DNA of 64,000 nt from the NCBI GenBank assembly GCA_030604135.1, contig JAUVWL010000022.1, positions 1-64,000 on the forward strand, written 5' to 3'. Made by a program: the position numbers and the translations under genes. Below the pieces are notes generated by a model. It was not told the origin of the DNA, made no database searches, and worked only from the letters and a program-made list of their open reading frames with translations. Shown piece by piece: positions 9,033 to 18,674 of this stretch (the stretch's first letter is position 1; each line of letters opens with the position of its first letter). This stretch comes from Burkholderiales bacterium. Lineage in GTDB: Bacteria > Pseudomonadota > Gammaproteobacteria > Burkholderiales > Burkholderiaceae_C.

Positions 9033-10651
9033 CTGCGGTCTGTGTGATGGTGCTGGGCACGACCAGCGGTGCTGGCAAAAGCTGGCTGACCACGGCACTG
9101 TGCCGCCATTACGCGCGCCAGGGTCTCAAGGTGGCGCCGTTCAAGGCGCAGAACATGTCCAACAATGCTCGCGTGGTCGCCGGCGTTTCGGGCGGGCAGG
9201 GTGAAATCGGAAGTGCCCAGTACTTCCAGTCGCTGGCTGCCCAAGCCGAACCCGATGTCCGCATGAACCCGCTGCTGCTCAAGCCCGAGGCCGACACGCG
9301 CAGCCAGGTGGTGCTGTTGGGTGAGGTCAGTCGCGAGCTCAGCGACATGCCCTGGCGCGGCCGCAGCGAAAAGGTCTGGCCGCACATCACGGCGGCCCTT
9401 GATGCCCTGCGCGCGGAGAACGATGTGGTGGTGATCGAGGGTGCGGGTTCGCCGGCCGAAATCAACTTGCACGCCAGCGACATCGTCAACATGCGCGTGG
9501 CGCGCCACGCGCAGGCGCGCTGCCTGCTGTTGACCGACATCGACCGTGGCGGCGCATTCGCTCACTTGTACGGCACCTGGGCGCTGCTGCCCGAGGACGA
9601 GCGCGCGCTCATCAAAGGCTTCGTGCTCAACAAGTTCAGGGGCGACGCGGCGCTGCTGGCGCCCGCTCCGCAGATGCTGCAGGACCTGACCGGCGTGCCG
9701 GTGGTCGCCACCCTGCCGATGTGGAGGCAGCACGGTCTGCCTGAAGAAGACGGTGTGTTCGATATGACCCCCACGCTCGGCACTGGCGTGTCCTCGCTGC
9801 CCCCCAAGGGGGCGCGTTTCGCCTTGGGGCGGCCCGGCGGCGAAACCATGACCCCCACGCTCGGCACTGGCGTGTCCTCGCTGCCCCCCGAGGGGGAGCG
9901 TTTCGCCTTGGGGCGGCCCGGCGGCGAAACCATGACAAGTCGTGAGTGGACGACCATCGCCGTCGTCGCCTGGCCACGCATCAGCAACCTCGACGAGTTC
10001 CAGCCGCTCAAGAACGTGCCGGGCGTGCGTCTGGTGTGGGCGCGCACGCCGGCCGACTGCGCGGGCGCGGACTGGATCGTGCTTCCGGGCTCGAAATCCA
10101 CCGCGGCCGATCTGGCCTGGCTGCGCGCGCAGGGGCTGGACCGTGCGGTGGCCGAACATGCGGCGCAGGGCGGGGTGGTGCTGGGCATCTGCGGCGGCCT
10201 GCAGGTGCTGGGCGAGGCGCTGATCGATACCCACGGCATCGACGGCAATGCGCCCGGTCTGGGCCTGCTTCCGCTGGTGACGACCTTCGATGCGGACAAG
10301 ACCGTGTGCCGCACCACCGCGACTTTTGGCGAACTGTGTGGTCCCTGGCAGGCGCTCTCGGGTGTCACTGCCTCGGGTTACGAAATCCACCACGGCCAGA
10401 CGGCACCACACCCGGCCATGGCCGCCCAAGGCGATGTCGCGCGCGAAGTCATGCCCCGCCTGGCCTGGCAGAACGCGGCCGGCAACGTGCTGGGCTGTTA
10501 CCTGCACGGCCTGTTCGAGGACCCGGCGGTGCTGCGTGCGCTGTTCGGCGCCAACGTGCCCACTTTGGAGACCGTGTTCGACGGCCTGGCCGATTTTCTG
10601 GAACACCATGTCGAACCCGGTGTTCTGCAAGCCCTCATTCACAAGGACTGA
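9029..10651 (+). CDS. cobQ: Cobyric acid synthase with in-frame repeat insertion
   Basis: Amidates the b, d, e and g side chains of adenosylcobyrinate a,c-diamide using glutamine and ATP. The N-terminal ATPase domain has GTTSGAGKSW at residues 10-19, KAQNMSNNARV, VIEGAGSPAEINL and DIDRGGAFA. The glutaminase domain begins TTIAVVAWPRISNLDEF and contains LPGSKSTAADLAWL, the nucleophile Cys in GICGGLQVLG, and a distal His in GYEIHHG. At 540 residues it is about 55 longer than usual. The surplus is residues 246-301, two tandem 28-residue units starting MTPTLGTGVSSLPP, encoded by the repeat at 9764-9931 and lying exactly in the linker between the two domains. The reading frame is intact, so the enzyme is probably functional. 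Confidence 0.95.
   Translation: MTAVCVMVLGTTSGAGKSWLTTALCRHYARQGLKVAPFKAQNMSNNARVVAGVSGGQGEIGSAQYFQSLAAQAEPDVRMNPLLLKPEADTRSQVVLLGEVSRELSDMPWRGRSEKVWPHITAALDALRAENDVVVIEGAGSPAEINLHASDIVNMRVARHAQARCLLLTDIDRGGAFAHLYGTWALLPEDERALIKGFVLNKFRGDAALLAPAPQMLQDLTGVPVVATLPMWRQHGLPEEDGVFDMTPTLGTGVSSLPPKGARFALGRPGGETMTPTLGTGVSSLPPEGERFALGRPGGETMTSREWTTIAVVAWPRISNLDEFQPLKNVPGVRLVWARTPADCAGADWIVLPGSKSTAADLAWLRAQGLDRAVAEHAAQGGVVLGICGGLQVLGEALIDTHGIDGNAPGLGLLPLVTTFDADKTVCRTTATFGELCGPWQALSGVTASGYEIHHGQTAPHPAMAAQGDVAREVMPRLAWQNAAGNVLGCYLHGLFEDPAVLRALFGANVPTLETVFDGLADFLEHHVEPGVLQALIHKD
9764..9931 (+). repeat. Tandem 84-bp repeat pair inside cobQ (copies B and C)
   Basis: Two head-to-tail 84-base units (9764-9847 and 9848-9931), each opening ATGACCCCCACGCTCGG, with the core CCCCCC(A/G)AGGGGG and the end TTGGGGCGGCCCGGCGGCG. 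The units differ at only two bases, giving Lys/Glu and Ala/Glu changes. Each is 28 codons, so the cobQ frame is kept. The core and the TTGGGGCGGCC block are shared with the copies at 3501, 46758 and 51391, but the 5' half (GGCACTGGCGTGTCCTCG) is a divergent variant. Confidence 0.9.
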
Positions 10652-10654
10652 ACC

Positions 10655-11713
10655 ATGCCCTTCACCGTTCCCCTCATCGACGACATAGTCCAGCCTGCGC
10701 TGGCTGAGCGCCTGCAGCACCTGCTGGACAACAAGACCAAACCGCTCGGGTCACTGGGTCAGCTCGAGCGGCTGGCGCAGCGCGTGGGGCTCATCCTGGG
10801 CAGCGAAGCGCCGATGCTGAAGGACCCGCAGCTGGTGGTGTTCGCCGGGGATCATGGGCTGGCCGCGCGGGGTGTCTCGGCCTACCCCAGTGACGTGACC
10901 TGGCAGATGGTGGAGAACTTCCTGGCCGGGGGCGCGGCGGTGAGCGTGCTGGCGCGCCAGAACGGCATCGGCCTGACGGTGGTGGACTGCGGCGTGCGCC
11001 ACGACTTTGCGCCGCGACCCGGGTTGTTGATCCACAAGGTGGCACACGGCACCGCCGACGCGTTCGAAGGCCCGGCGATGAGCACCGATCAGCGCGATCA
11101 GGCGCTGGCCAGCGGCGCCGCGCTGGTGCGGGCCCTGCCCGGCAACGCGCTGCTGCTGGGCGAGATGGGCATCGGCAACACCTCGGCCGCCTCTTTGCTG
11201 ATGAGCCGGCTGGCCGGTCTCTACATCGTGGACTGCACCGGCGCGGGTACTGGCCTGGATGCCGAAGCGGTGCAACGCAAGATCGGCATTCTGAAAGACG
11301 TGCTCGCCCGTCACCCGGACGCGAGAACCCCGCTGGAGGCCCTGGCGGCCTTCGGCGGTTTCGAGATCGCCACCATGGTCGGCGCGGTGCTGCAGGCCGC
11401 CGCCGAACGGCGCGTGATCGTGGTCGACGGCTTCATCGCCACCTCCGCCGTGCTGGTGGCCAGCAAGCTGCAGCCGGCCGTGTTGCAGCGCTGCGTGTTC
11501 GCCCACCGCTCGGGCGAGCGCGGCCACGCCCTGATGCTCTCCCACCTCAAGGCCGAGCCGCTGCTGGATCTGGGCCTGCGCCTGGGTGAGGGCTCGGGTG
11601 CAGCCCTGGCCTGGCCGCTGATCACGAGCGCCTGCGCCATCCTGCGCGAGATGGCCAGCTTCGAGTCGGCCGGCGTGTCGCGGCAGGACGAAACCCCAGC
11701 CACGGTACGCTGA
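10655..11713 (+). CDS. cobT: Nicotinate-nucleotide--dimethylbenzimidazole phosphoribosyltransferase
   Basis: Makes alpha-ribazole 5'-phosphate, the lower-ligand nucleotide of cobalamin. The 352-residue protein contains NKTKPLGSLGQLE near residue 26, VFAGDHGLAARGVSAYP, MVENFLAGGAAVSVLAR, LLGEMGIGNTSAAS and the C-terminal LGLRLGEGSGAALAWPL, whose Glu is the expected general base. The start is 3 bases after the cobQ stop and cobS begins 4 bases after its stop. Its length and motifs are standard for the family. Confidence 0.96.
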   Translation: MPFTVPLIDDIVQPALAERLQHLLDNKTKPLGSLGQLERLAQRVGLILGSEAPMLKDPQLVVFAGDHGLAARGVSAYPSDVTWQMVENFLAGGAAVSVLARQNGIGLTVVDCGVRHDFAPRPGLLIHKVAHGTADAFEGPAMSTDQRDQALASGAALVRALPGNALLLGEMGIGNTSAASLLMSRLAGLYIVDCTGAGTGLDAEAVQRKIGILKDVLARHPDARTPLEALAAFGGFEIATMVGAVLQAAAERRVIVVDGFIATSAVLVASKLQPAVLQRCVFAHRSGERGHALMLSHLKAEPLLDLGLRLGEGSGAALAWPLITSACAILREMASFESAGVSRQDETPATVR

Positions 11714-11717
11714 GGGT

Positions 11718-12533
11718 ATGGCCTTCATCCGGCACTTTTTCCTTGCTTTGCAGTTCTTCACCCGCATCCCCGTCGTCGGACGGCTGGCGGACTGGGTGGG
11801 TTTCTCTCCAGCCCTGCTGCGCGCCAGCGCGGCGCACTTTCCTGGCGTTGGCTGGGTGGTGGGAGGACTGACTGCGCTGGTGTTCTGGGGGCTGGTTCAG
11901 GTTCTGCCGGCGCAGCCTGCGGCCCCCTGGGTGGCGGCGGTGCTGAGCACCGCCTTCAGCATCTGGCTGACCGGTGCCTTTCATGAAGACGGCCTGGCAG
12001 ACACCGCCGATGCCCTGGGTGGATCGGTCAGCCGTGAGCGTGCCTTGGAGATCATGAAGGACTCGCGCATCGGCAGCTACGGTGCTGTGGCCCTGGTGCT
12101 GGCCCTGCTGGCCAAGGTGCTGCTGCTGGGCCTGCTCAGTCAGGCCGGTGGCGCGTCGCTGGCGGCCTGGGCCCTGTTCGGAGCACACGTCAGCTCGCGC
12201 CTGTGGCCCCTGGCGGTGATCCGCACCCTGCCGCACGTGGGTGACACCGCACAATCCAAGTCCAAACCGCTGGCCGACACCATCGGCACAGGTGGCCTGG
12301 TTGTTGCATTGCTCTGGAGCCTGTCCGCCATGGCGCTGGCCGGGTGGCGCGCGCCCGGCGGACACTGGCTCTGGGCCTTGGCGGGCGGCCTGCTGGGCCT
12401 GGTGTGGATATGGCGCGTGTTGCGCCAGCGCCTTCAGGGTTTCACCGGTGACGGCCTGGGTGCGACGCAGCAACTGAGCGAGTTGGGCTTTTACCTGGGT
12501 CTGGCCCTGGCGCTGGGGCAGGGCGGGGCATGA
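11718..12533 (+). CDS. cobS: Adenosylcobinamide-GDP ribazoletransferase (cobalamin synthase)
   Basis: Membrane enzyme that joins adenosylcobinamide-GDP to alpha-ribazole (phosphate). The 271-residue protein has several hydrophobic segments. It opens FFLALQFFTRIPV, followed by the catalytic region GAFHEDGLADTADALGG near residues 88-104 with the acidic residues that bind metal, and KDSRIGSYG. The stop overlaps the next start as ATGA. It works directly after CobU and CobT, both encoded in the same operon. Confidence 0.95.
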   Translation: MAFIRHFFLALQFFTRIPVVGRLADWVGFSPALLRASAAHFPGVGWVVGGLTALVFWGLVQVLPAQPAAPWVAAVLSTAFSIWLTGAFHEDGLADTADALGGSVSRERALEIMKDSRIGSYGAVALVLALLAKVLLLGLLSQAGGASLAAWALFGAHVSSRLWPLAVIRTLPHVGDTAQSKSKPLADTIGTGGLVVALLWSLSAMALAGWRAPGGHWLWALAGGLLGLVWIWRVLRQRLQGFTGDGLGATQQLSELGFYLGLALALGQGGA

Positions 12534-13084
12534 AACTCTGGCTGTTGCGGCACGCGCGGGTGCAGTTGCCCGAGGGGCTGTGCTACGGCGCCAGCGACGT
12601 GGTGGCCGACCCGGCACTGACCTTGGCGGCCGCCCGGCACTGGGCGCCGCAGCTGCCCGAGGGGGCTCACTGGCGCGTGTCCGCGCTGGGGCGTGCGCAG
12701 CAACTGGCCGAGGCCATCCGGTTCCTCCGGCCCGCGCTGCCTGCGCCGGTTGTCGACGCCCGGCTCAATGAAATGCACTTCGGACAGTGGGAGCTGCAGC
12801 CCTGGGACCGCATTCCCCAATCGGCCTTTGACGACTGGATGCAGGACTTCGCCCATCACCGCTTTGGCGGCATCGAAAGCACCCAGATGCTGCTGGAGCG
12901 GGTGTCGCTGGCGCTGGCCGATCTGAAGGCGAGCGGCGCGGGTTCAGCGGTCTGGATCGCCCACGCCGGTGTCATCCGGGCCGTGTCCTACCTGGTCAGC
13001 GGAGGGCCCATGCCCATTGCGGGCGTCGGGCACTGGCCGCGCGAGGCGCCCGCCCCCGGCGAAGGGCTCTGCCTCGACATCTGA
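12530..13084 (+). CDS. cobC: Alpha-ribazole phosphatase (histidine phosphatase family)
   Basis: Removes the 5'-phosphate from alpha-ribazole phosphate or adenosylcobalamin phosphate. It has 184 residues. The phosphoacceptor motif is LLRHARV with Arg7-His8 (RHA in place of the more common RHG), the acid/base region is LNEMHFGQWELQPWD, and the second histidine is in WIAHAGVIRAVS. It overlaps cobS by 4 bases and is the last gene of the cobalamin operon. A general histidine phosphatase role cannot be excluded from sequence alone, but position favours cobalamin. Confidence 0.87.
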   Translation: MKLWLLRHARVQLPEGLCYGASDVVADPALTLAAARHWAPQLPEGAHWRVSALGRAQQLAEAIRFLRPALPAPVVDARLNEMHFGQWELQPWDRIPQSAFDDWMQDFAHHRFGGIESTQMLLERVSLALADLKASGAGSAVWIAHAGVIRAVSYLVSGGPMPIAGVGHWPREAPAPGEGLCLDI

Positions 13085-13126
13085 GAGGGTGATGGGCTGG
13101 GCGCCGGCTTGGGTTACAACCTCGGC

Positions 13127-14395
13127 ATGAGCACCGATCCCTCGTTGTCGACCGTCTGGTCGCTGGCCCGCATGAAGGCCATCGCGGTTGCCTTGCTGCT
13201 GGGCGCGGCGGCCACCTATGTGTTCGCCACCCTGATGGAGCCGCGGCACCCCGCCTGGGGCTACCTGGCCTCGGCCGCCGAGGCCGCCATGATCGGCGCC
13301 CTGGCCGACTGGTTTGCGGTGGTGGCCCTGTTTCGCCACCCCCTGGGCCTGCCCATTCCGCACACCGCCATCATTCCCGCCAACAAGGACCGCCTCGGGC
13401 GGCGGCTGGCCGAATTCCTGGACCACCATTTCCTCACCCGCGACCGGGTCGACGAGGCGCTGGCCCGCTGGGACATGGCCGGGCAGGCTTCGGGCTGGCT
13501 CAACGAACCCGGGAACGCCGACCGGCTGGCCCGCGCCATCGCGGTCGCGACACCCGATGTTCTGGACACCCTGGACCGCCAGCCGGTGCGCACCTGGCTG
13601 GCCAGTCTGGCCCAGCGCCTGTTGCGGGAGCTGGATCTGGCCACACTGGGTGGTCAGGCCATCGAAGCGCGGACCGGTCAGCGACACCACCAGCGCTGGC
13701 TGGACGGGTTGCTGGACGAACTGGCCGCCTGGACGGCCCGGGAAGACGTGCAGGAACGCCTGACCGAGGTGCTGGCCCGCGAGCTGGCACAGCTGCGCTA
13801 CGTGGGACTGGATCAGGTGGCCGCGCGGCTGGCCACGCGCAAGCTGGTGTCGGCGTTGAACAAGACCCTCGAAGAGGTGGCGGCCGACCCGCAGCACCTG
13901 TGGCGTCAGCGGTTCGACGCCTGGGTGGAGCAGACCGCCAGCCGGTTGCAACAGGACCCCGAGTGGCAGGCCCAGGTCGCCGCCTGGCGCGATGCCTGGC
14001 TGGACCAGCCGCGCTGGCAGGCGCCGGTTGAAGCCTGGTGGCACGGATTCGTGCAGCGCCTGCGCGAGGACGCCACCACCGAAGGCAGCCAGCTGCAGGC
14101 CCACGTGCTGACGTTGCTGCGGGCCTTGGGCCGGCAACTGACCGACGACGCGGACCTGCGTGCCGGTCTGAACCGGCAGGCCCGCGGCGCATTGCTCTCC
14201 ACCCTGAACCGGAGCCGGCCGGCCATCGTCGACTTTGTCAGCGAGCGGGTTCAGGCCTGGGATGCCGAAGAGATGAGTGCGGTGCTGGAGCAGCACATCG
14301 GGCGCGACCTGCAGTTCATCCGCATCAACGGGACCGTGGTGGGGGCCCTCGTCGGCCTGGTCCTGCATGCCATCACCGAAGCCTGGCTGCGCTGA
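13127..14395 (+). CDS. DUF445 family membrane protein (YjiN-like)
   Basis: A 422-residue protein with an N-terminal transmembrane segment (around residues 12-32), the family hallmark SAAEAAMIGALADWFAVVALFRHPLG with IPHTAIIPANKDRLG after it, a long soluble region predicted to be mostly helical, and a C-terminal hydrophobic segment GTVVGALVGLVLHAI. This is the DUF445/YjiN family, of unknown function. The ATG at 13127 is chosen over a TTG six codons upstream. It follows cobC by 42 bases and may be transcribed with the operon by read-through, but nothing links it functionally to cobalamin. Confidence 0.85.
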   Translation: MSTDPSLSTVWSLARMKAIAVALLLGAAATYVFATLMEPRHPAWGYLASAAEAAMIGALADWFAVVALFRHPLGLPIPHTAIIPANKDRLGRRLAEFLDHHFLTRDRVDEALARWDMAGQASGWLNEPGNADRLARAIAVATPDVLDTLDRQPVRTWLASLAQRLLRELDLATLGGQAIEARTGQRHHQRWLDGLLDELAAWTAREDVQERLTEVLARELAQLRYVGLDQVAARLATRKLVSALNKTLEEVAADPQHLWRQRFDAWVEQTASRLQQDPEWQAQVAAWRDAWLDQPRWQAPVEAWWHGFVQRLREDATTEGSQLQAHVLTLLRALGRQLTDDADLRAGLNRQARGALLSTLNRSRPAIVDFVSERVQAWDAEEMSAVLEQHIGRDLQFIRINGTVVGALVGLVLHAITEAWLR

Positions 14396-14397
14396 GG

Positions 14398-14646
14398 CTA
14401 TCTTGCCGTTGCGCGTGGGTAAGTTTGGGGCAATCGTCGCAGGTTAGAATGCTGGGTGCTAGCCGGTATCGCCTTGAGGAGGATCATGCCGGCCTGCCTC
14501 CACGCGATCTGTCCTGAGCCGTCTGCGTTCAGGAGCGGTCCCTCGGGCCGCTGAACAGGTTGTTTGTGCGCCCGTGCCGGCACGGGGCGCCATGACGGTT
14601 TGTCAACCGCTGTGTTCCCTGGAGCTGCCTCGCCCTGACCCACACC
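14398..14646 (+). other. Leader region before nqrA with two stem-loops
   Basis: This 249-base gap has no open frame of note. It contains a possible -10 element TAGAAT at 14445-14450, but no good -35 at the right distance. It also contains two GC-rich stem-loops: one with arms GTTCAG/CTGAAC at 14527-14532 and 14551-14556, and a stronger one at 14568-14590 (arms GCGCCCGTG and CACGGGGCGC with a CCGG loop and one bulge). Neither is followed by a T run, so they are not typical terminators. No known riboswitch consensus was recognised. Confidence 0.4.
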
Positions 14647-15999
14647 ATGATCAAGATCAAAAAAGGCCTGGACCTGCCCCTCGCAGGCGCACCAGCTTCC
14701 CACATTGATGCCGTGCCAGCGCCCCGCGCGGTGGCACTGCTCGGCGCCGACTACATCGGCCTTCGACCCACCATGCGGGTCCAGGAGGGCGAGACGGTTC
14801 GCCAGGGACAGGTGCTGTTCGAAGACAAAAAAACCCCAGGTGTGCAGTACACCGCCCCGGCCAGCGGCACGGTGCGCGCCATACACCGTGGCGCCCAGCG
14901 CATGTTCGAGTCCCTGGTGATCGACGTGGCGCCGCAAGGGCCGGAGCACGATGCGGTCACTTTCGCAGCCCACGACGTCGCCAGCCTGGCCGGCTTGCCG
15001 CGCGAAGATGTCGTCAAGACCCTGGTCGACAGCGGTCTTTGGACCGCGTTGCGTACCCGGCCGTTCAGCAAAGTGCCCGCGCTGGATGCCCAGCCGGCGG
15101 CGGTGTTTGTCAATGCCATGGACACCCATCCGCTGGGCTTTGACCCACAGCCGGTGCTCGACGAAGGCGCTGAAGCCTTCGCCGCGGGGCTGGACGTGCT
15201 GGCCCGGCTAGCTCCCACGGTCTATGTCTGCCATGCTCCGGGTGCGCGCCTGCCGGCTGCCCGTGCGCCGCAGGTCCGCACCGAGGTTTTCGACGGTCCG
15301 CACCCGGCCGGCCTGACGGGCACTCACATCCATTACCTGATGCCGGCCGGACGACAGCGCCAGGTCTGGAGCCTCAACTACCAGGACGTCATCGCCATCG
15401 GGCGCCTGTTCACCACCGGTCGGCTGGACTTCACCCGCGTGGTGGCCCTGGCGGGTCCTTCGGTGCGCCAGCCTCGCCTGCTGCGCACCCGCGTCGGTGC
15501 CGATCTGGGCCAGCTGACCCAGGGCGAGTTGCAGTCCGGTGTGCACCGCATCGTGTCGGGGTCGGTGCTGTCCGGCCGTACCGCCAAGGGGCACAACGCT
15601 TTCCTGGGCCGCTACCACCTGCACGTCTCTGTTCTGCCCGAAGGGCACGATCGGGCCTTCATGGGCTGGCTCTCGCCCGGTGTGGATCGCTTCTCGGCCA
15701 TGCGCATCTATCTGTCGCAGTTCATGGGCGGCAAGCGTTTTGTCATGAACACCAACACCAACGGTTCGCCCCGCGCCATGGTGCCGATTGGCGCCTACGA
15801 GAAGGTCATGCCGCTGGACGTGCTCCCCACGCAGTTGCTGCGTTCACTGATCGTCGGCGACCTTGAGGTGGCCGAGCAGCTGGGTGCGCTCGAGCTCGAC
15901 GAGGAAGACCTGGCGCTGTGCACCTACGTCTGCCCTGGCAAGTACGAGTACGGCGACATCCTGCGCGACAACCTCACCCGCATCGAGAAAGAAGGTTGA
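14647..15999 (+). CDS. nqrA: Na+-translocating NADH:quinone reductase subunit A
   Basis: Cytosolic-side subunit of the sodium-pumping NADH:ubiquinone oxidoreductase, 450 residues. It begins [15 protein letters not shown] and shows the NqrA features [20 protein letters not shown] (biotin-carrier-like hinge), [32 protein letters not shown] and [16 protein letters not shown]. Length is normal. It is the first gene of an eight-gene module with nqrB starting 2 bases after its stop. Confidence 0.97.
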   Translation: MIKIKKGLDLPLAGAPASHIDAVPAPRAVALLGADYIGLRPTMRVQEGETVRQGQVLFEDKKTPGVQYTAPASGTVRAIHRGAQRMFESLVIDVAPQGPEHDAVTFAAHDVASLAGLPREDVVKTLVDSGLWTALRTRPFSKVPALDAQPAAVFVNAMDTHPLGFDPQPVLDEGAEAFAAGLDVLARLAPTVYVCHAPGARLPAARAPQVRTEVFDGPHPAGLTGTHIHYLMPAGRQRQVWSLNYQDVIAIGRLFTTGRLDFTRVVALAGPSVRQPRLLRTRVGADLGQLTQGELQSGVHRIVSGSVLSGRTAKGHNAFLGRYHLHVSVLPEGHDRAFMGWLSPGVDRFSAMRIYLSQFMGGKRFVMNTNTNGSPRAMVPIGAYEKVMPLDVLPTQLLRSLIVGDLEVAEQLGALELDEEDLALCTYVCPGKYEYGDILRDNLTRIEKEG

Positions 16000-16001
16000 G
16001 C

Positions 16002-17222
16002 ATGAAAGCATTGCGCTCACTCCTGGACCGCCTGGAGCCCCATTTTGTCAAAGGGGGCAAGTACAACCGCTTCTATGCGCTGTACGAAGCGGTCGACACC
16101 ATCTTCTATTCGCCCAAGAGCGTCACCCACAGCGGTGCCCATGTGCGCGATGGCATCGACCTCAAGCGGGTCATGATCACCGTCTGGATGTGCACCTTCC
16201 CCGCGATGTTCTGGGGCATGTACAACGTCGGTTTCCAGGCCAACACGGCCATGGCCCAGATGGGCATTGCCGAGGTGGCCGGCTGGCGAGGGTGGTTCAT
16301 CGGCCTGGCCGCTGGCTACGACGCCGCCAACTGGTGGGACAACTTCTGGCATGGGGCGGCCTATTTCCTGCCCATCTATGCGGTCACGTTCATTGTGGGT
16401 GGCTTCTGGGAGGTGCTGTTCGCCAGCGTGCGTGGCCACGAGATCAACGAAGGCTTCTTCGTCACCTCGGTGCTGTTCGCACTCATCCTGCCGCCCGACA
16501 TCCCGCTGTGGCAGGTGGCACTGGGCATCAGCTTCGGCGTGGTGGTCGGCAAGGAGGTGTTTGGTGGCACCGGCAAGAACTTCCTGAACCCGGCGCTGAC
16601 CGGTCGCGCCTTCCTGTTCTTCGCGTACCCGGCCGAAATCTCCGGTGACAGTGTCTGGACGGCGGTGGACGGTTTCAGTGGCGCCACCGCCCTGAGCCAG
16701 GCCGCCGCCGGCGGCGTGGAGGCACTGGCCCATCCCTGGGGCGGTTCTCTGACCTGGTTCGACGCCTTCTTTGGCAACATGCAGGGCAGCATCGGCGAGG
16801 TCTCGACCTTTGCCATCCTGCTGGGCGGCGCCGTGCTGCTGTGGACCGGTATCGCGTCCTGGCGCATCGTCAGCGGCGTGTTCCTGGGCATGGTGGCCAC
16901 CAGCCTGCTGTTCAACGCCATCGGGTCGGACACCAACCCCATGATGAACCTGCCGTTCTGGTGGCACTTCGTGCTGGGCGGCTTTGCCTTTGGCATGATC
17001 TTCATGGCCACTGATCCGGTGTCGGCCGCCATGACCAACACCGGTAAATGGCTGTTCGGTGCCCTCATCGGCCTCATGGTGGTTCTGATTCGGGTGGTCA
17101 ACCCGGCTTTCCCGGAAGGCATGATGCTGGCCATCCTGTTTGCCAACCTGTTCGCCCCCCTGATCGACCACTTCGTGATCAAGGCCAACATCAAGCGGAG
17201 GCAGCTGCGTTATGAGCAGTAA
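16002..17222 (+). CDS. nqrB: Na+-translocating NADH:quinone reductase subunit B
   Basis: Integral membrane subunit carrying a covalently bound FMN and contributing to the sodium path, 406 residues and about ten transmembrane segments. The flavinylation motif is DGFSGATAL, whose Thr accepts FMN from ApbE. Other landmarks are [35 protein letters not shown] and [15 protein letters not shown]. The ATG at 16002 follows the nqrA stop; the frame is open further upstream but only within nqrA. The 3' end overlaps nqrC by 11 bases. Confidence 0.97.
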   Translation: MKALRSLLDRLEPHFVKGGKYNRFYALYEAVDTIFYSPKSVTHSGAHVRDGIDLKRVMITVWMCTFPAMFWGMYNVGFQANTAMAQMGIAEVAGWRGWFIGLAAGYDAANWWDNFWHGAAYFLPIYAVTFIVGGFWEVLFASVRGHEINEGFFVTSVLFALILPPDIPLWQVALGISFGVVVGKEVFGGTGKNFLNPALTGRAFLFFAYPAEISGDSVWTAVDGFSGATALSQAAAGGVEALAHPWGGSLTWFDAFFGNMQGSIGEVSTFAILLGGAVLLWTGIASWRIVSGVFLGMVATSLLFNAIGSDTNPMMNLPFWWHFVLGGFAFGMIFMATDPVSAAMTNTGKWLFGALIGLMVVLIRVVNPAFPEGMMLAILFANLFAPLIDHFVIKANIKRRQLRYEQ

Positions 17223-18003
17223 GCAAGATTCCATCAAAAAGACCCTGACCGTGGCACTGGTGCTGTGCCTGGTCTGCTCGGTCATGGTTTCGGTGGCGGC
17301 TGTGGGGCTCAAGCCCATGCAGGACGCCAACAAGGTGCTGGACCGCAACCGCAACGTGCTGTCGGCCGCCGGCCTGCTGCAGCCGGGCCAGAGTCGCGAC
17401 GAAATCCAGCGCCTGTTCGACCAGTTCGAACTGCGCCTGGTCAATGTGGTGGAAGGCCGCTTCGCCACCGACGACGAACTGCGCCAGGCCGGCATCGATC
17501 CGCGCACCTACGAGGCCCGCAGTGCCTCGCGTGACCCGGCGCTGTCGCGCTCGCTTCGCGGTGACGACCCGGCCGGCATCCAGCGCCAGGCAAAGTTCTC
17601 CACCGTCTACCTGCGCCAGAACGACCAGGGCGAAACCGACCTGCTGGTGCTGCCCATCAACGGTGCCGGCCTGTGGGGTGCCATGTACGGCTTCCTGGTG
17701 CTCGAAGGCGACCTGCGCACCGTGCGCGGACTCTCCTTCTATGAGCACAAGGAAACCCCCGGCCTGGGCGCCAAGGTCGAAAACGACGACTGGCGCGCCC
17801 AGTGGGTGGGTCAGGCCGCCTTCAACGACGACGGCAGCGTCGGTGTGACAGTGGTCAAGGGGCGCGCCGGCGGCCCCGGGGAGATCGACGGCCTCAGCGG
17901 CGCCACCCTGACCACCAACGGCGTGAACAACATGGTCCGTTTCTGGCTCGGTGAGCGCGGCTACGGCCCCTTCATCGCCCAACTCCAAGCTGCAAAAGGA
18001 TGA
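17212..18003 (+). CDS. nqrC: Na+-translocating NADH:quinone reductase subunit C
   Basis: Periplasmic-facing subunit with a single N-terminal transmembrane segment (about residues 12-34) and a soluble FMN-binding domain, 263 residues. The covalent FMN site is the Thr of [10 protein letters not shown] near the C-terminus. [15 protein letters not shown] and [14 protein letters not shown] are typical of the FMN-binding domain shared with RnfG. Together with NqrB it is a target of the ApbE encoded downstream. Confidence 0.97.
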   Translation: MSSKQDSIKKTLTVALVLCLVCSVMVSVAAVGLKPMQDANKVLDRNRNVLSAAGLLQPGQSRDEIQRLFDQFELRLVNVVEGRFATDDELRQAGIDPRTYEARSASRDPALSRSLRGDDPAGIQRQAKFSTVYLRQNDQGETDLLVLPINGAGLWGAMYGFLVLEGDLRTVRGLSFYEHKETPGLGAKVENDDWRAQWVGQAAFNDDGSVGVTVVKGRAGGPGEIDGLSGATLTTNGVNNMVRFWLGERGYGPFIAQLQAAKG

Positions 18004-18008
18004 CCACC

Positions 18009-18674
18009 ATGGCAACCGACAGCAAAAAAGTTCTGATTGAACCCATCTTCGTCAACAACCCGATCGCGCTGCAGATTCTGGGCATCTGCTCGGCACTGGC
18101 GGTCACCACCAGTCTGGACACGGCCCTGGTGATGTGTGCTGCCTTGACCTCGGTGACGGCCTTTTCCAACCTGTTCATCTCGATCATCCGTCGCCATATT
18201 CCGGCCAACATCCGCATCATCGTGCAGATGACCATCATCGCCTCGCTGGTGATCATCACCGATCAGGTGCTGCAGGCCGTGGCCTATGACATCGCCAAGT
18301 CGTTGTCGGTGTTTGTCGGGCTGATCATCACCAACTGCATCGTGATGGGGCGGGCCGAGGCCTTTGCGATGAGCAACCCCCCGTTGCCCAGTTTCCTGGA
18401 CGGCATTGGTAACGGCCTGGGCTACAGCGCGGTGCTGGTGTTCGTTGCCGTCATCCGTGAGATCTTCGGCAGCGGTACCTTGCTGGGTCTGACCGTGCTT
18501 CCCACGGTCGACAACGGTGGCTGGTACGTGCCCAATGGCCTGTTCCTGTTGCCGCCCAGCGCCTTCTTCATCATTGGCGGTTTCATCTGGATCCTTCGCG
18601 TCTGGAAGCGCCAGCAGATCGAGAAGGTCGACCTGCCGATGGCTCAGCAATCCAAAGCCCTGGAGGCCCACTGA
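18009..18674 (+). CDS. nqrD: Na+-translocating NADH:quinone reductase subunit D
   Basis: Membrane subunit of 221 residues with about six transmembrane segments, homologous to RnfE. It shows [23 protein letters not shown] in part, [19 protein letters not shown] and FGSGTLLG. An ATG at 18000 also overlaps the nqrC stop, but the AAAAGGA ribosome binding sequence at 17994-18000 sits at proper distance only for the ATG at 18009, so that start is chosen. NqrD and NqrE together hold the membrane-embedded 2Fe-2S centre with the conserved half-motif IC and TNC cysteines. Confidence 0.96.
   Translation: MATDSKKVLIEPIFVNNPIALQILGICSALAVTTSLDTALVMCAALTSVTAFSNLFISIIRRHIPANIRIIVQMTIIASLVIITDQVLQAVAYDIAKSLSVFVGLIITNCIVMGRAEAFAMSNPPLPSFLDGIGNGLGYSAVLVFVAVIREIFGSGTLLGLTVLPTVDNGGWYVPNGLFLLPPSAFFIIGGFIWILRVWKRQQIEKVDLPMAQQSKALEAH

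Noticed and set aside
9764-9931. cobQ as a frameshifted or broken gene
   Set aside because: The insert is 168 bases, frame is kept, and both enzyme domains are complete on either side.
1-13084. Cobalamin riboswitch in the operon
   Set aside because: No B12-box-like sequence or sufficiently long leader was seen; if present it would be upstream of cobB, outside the window.
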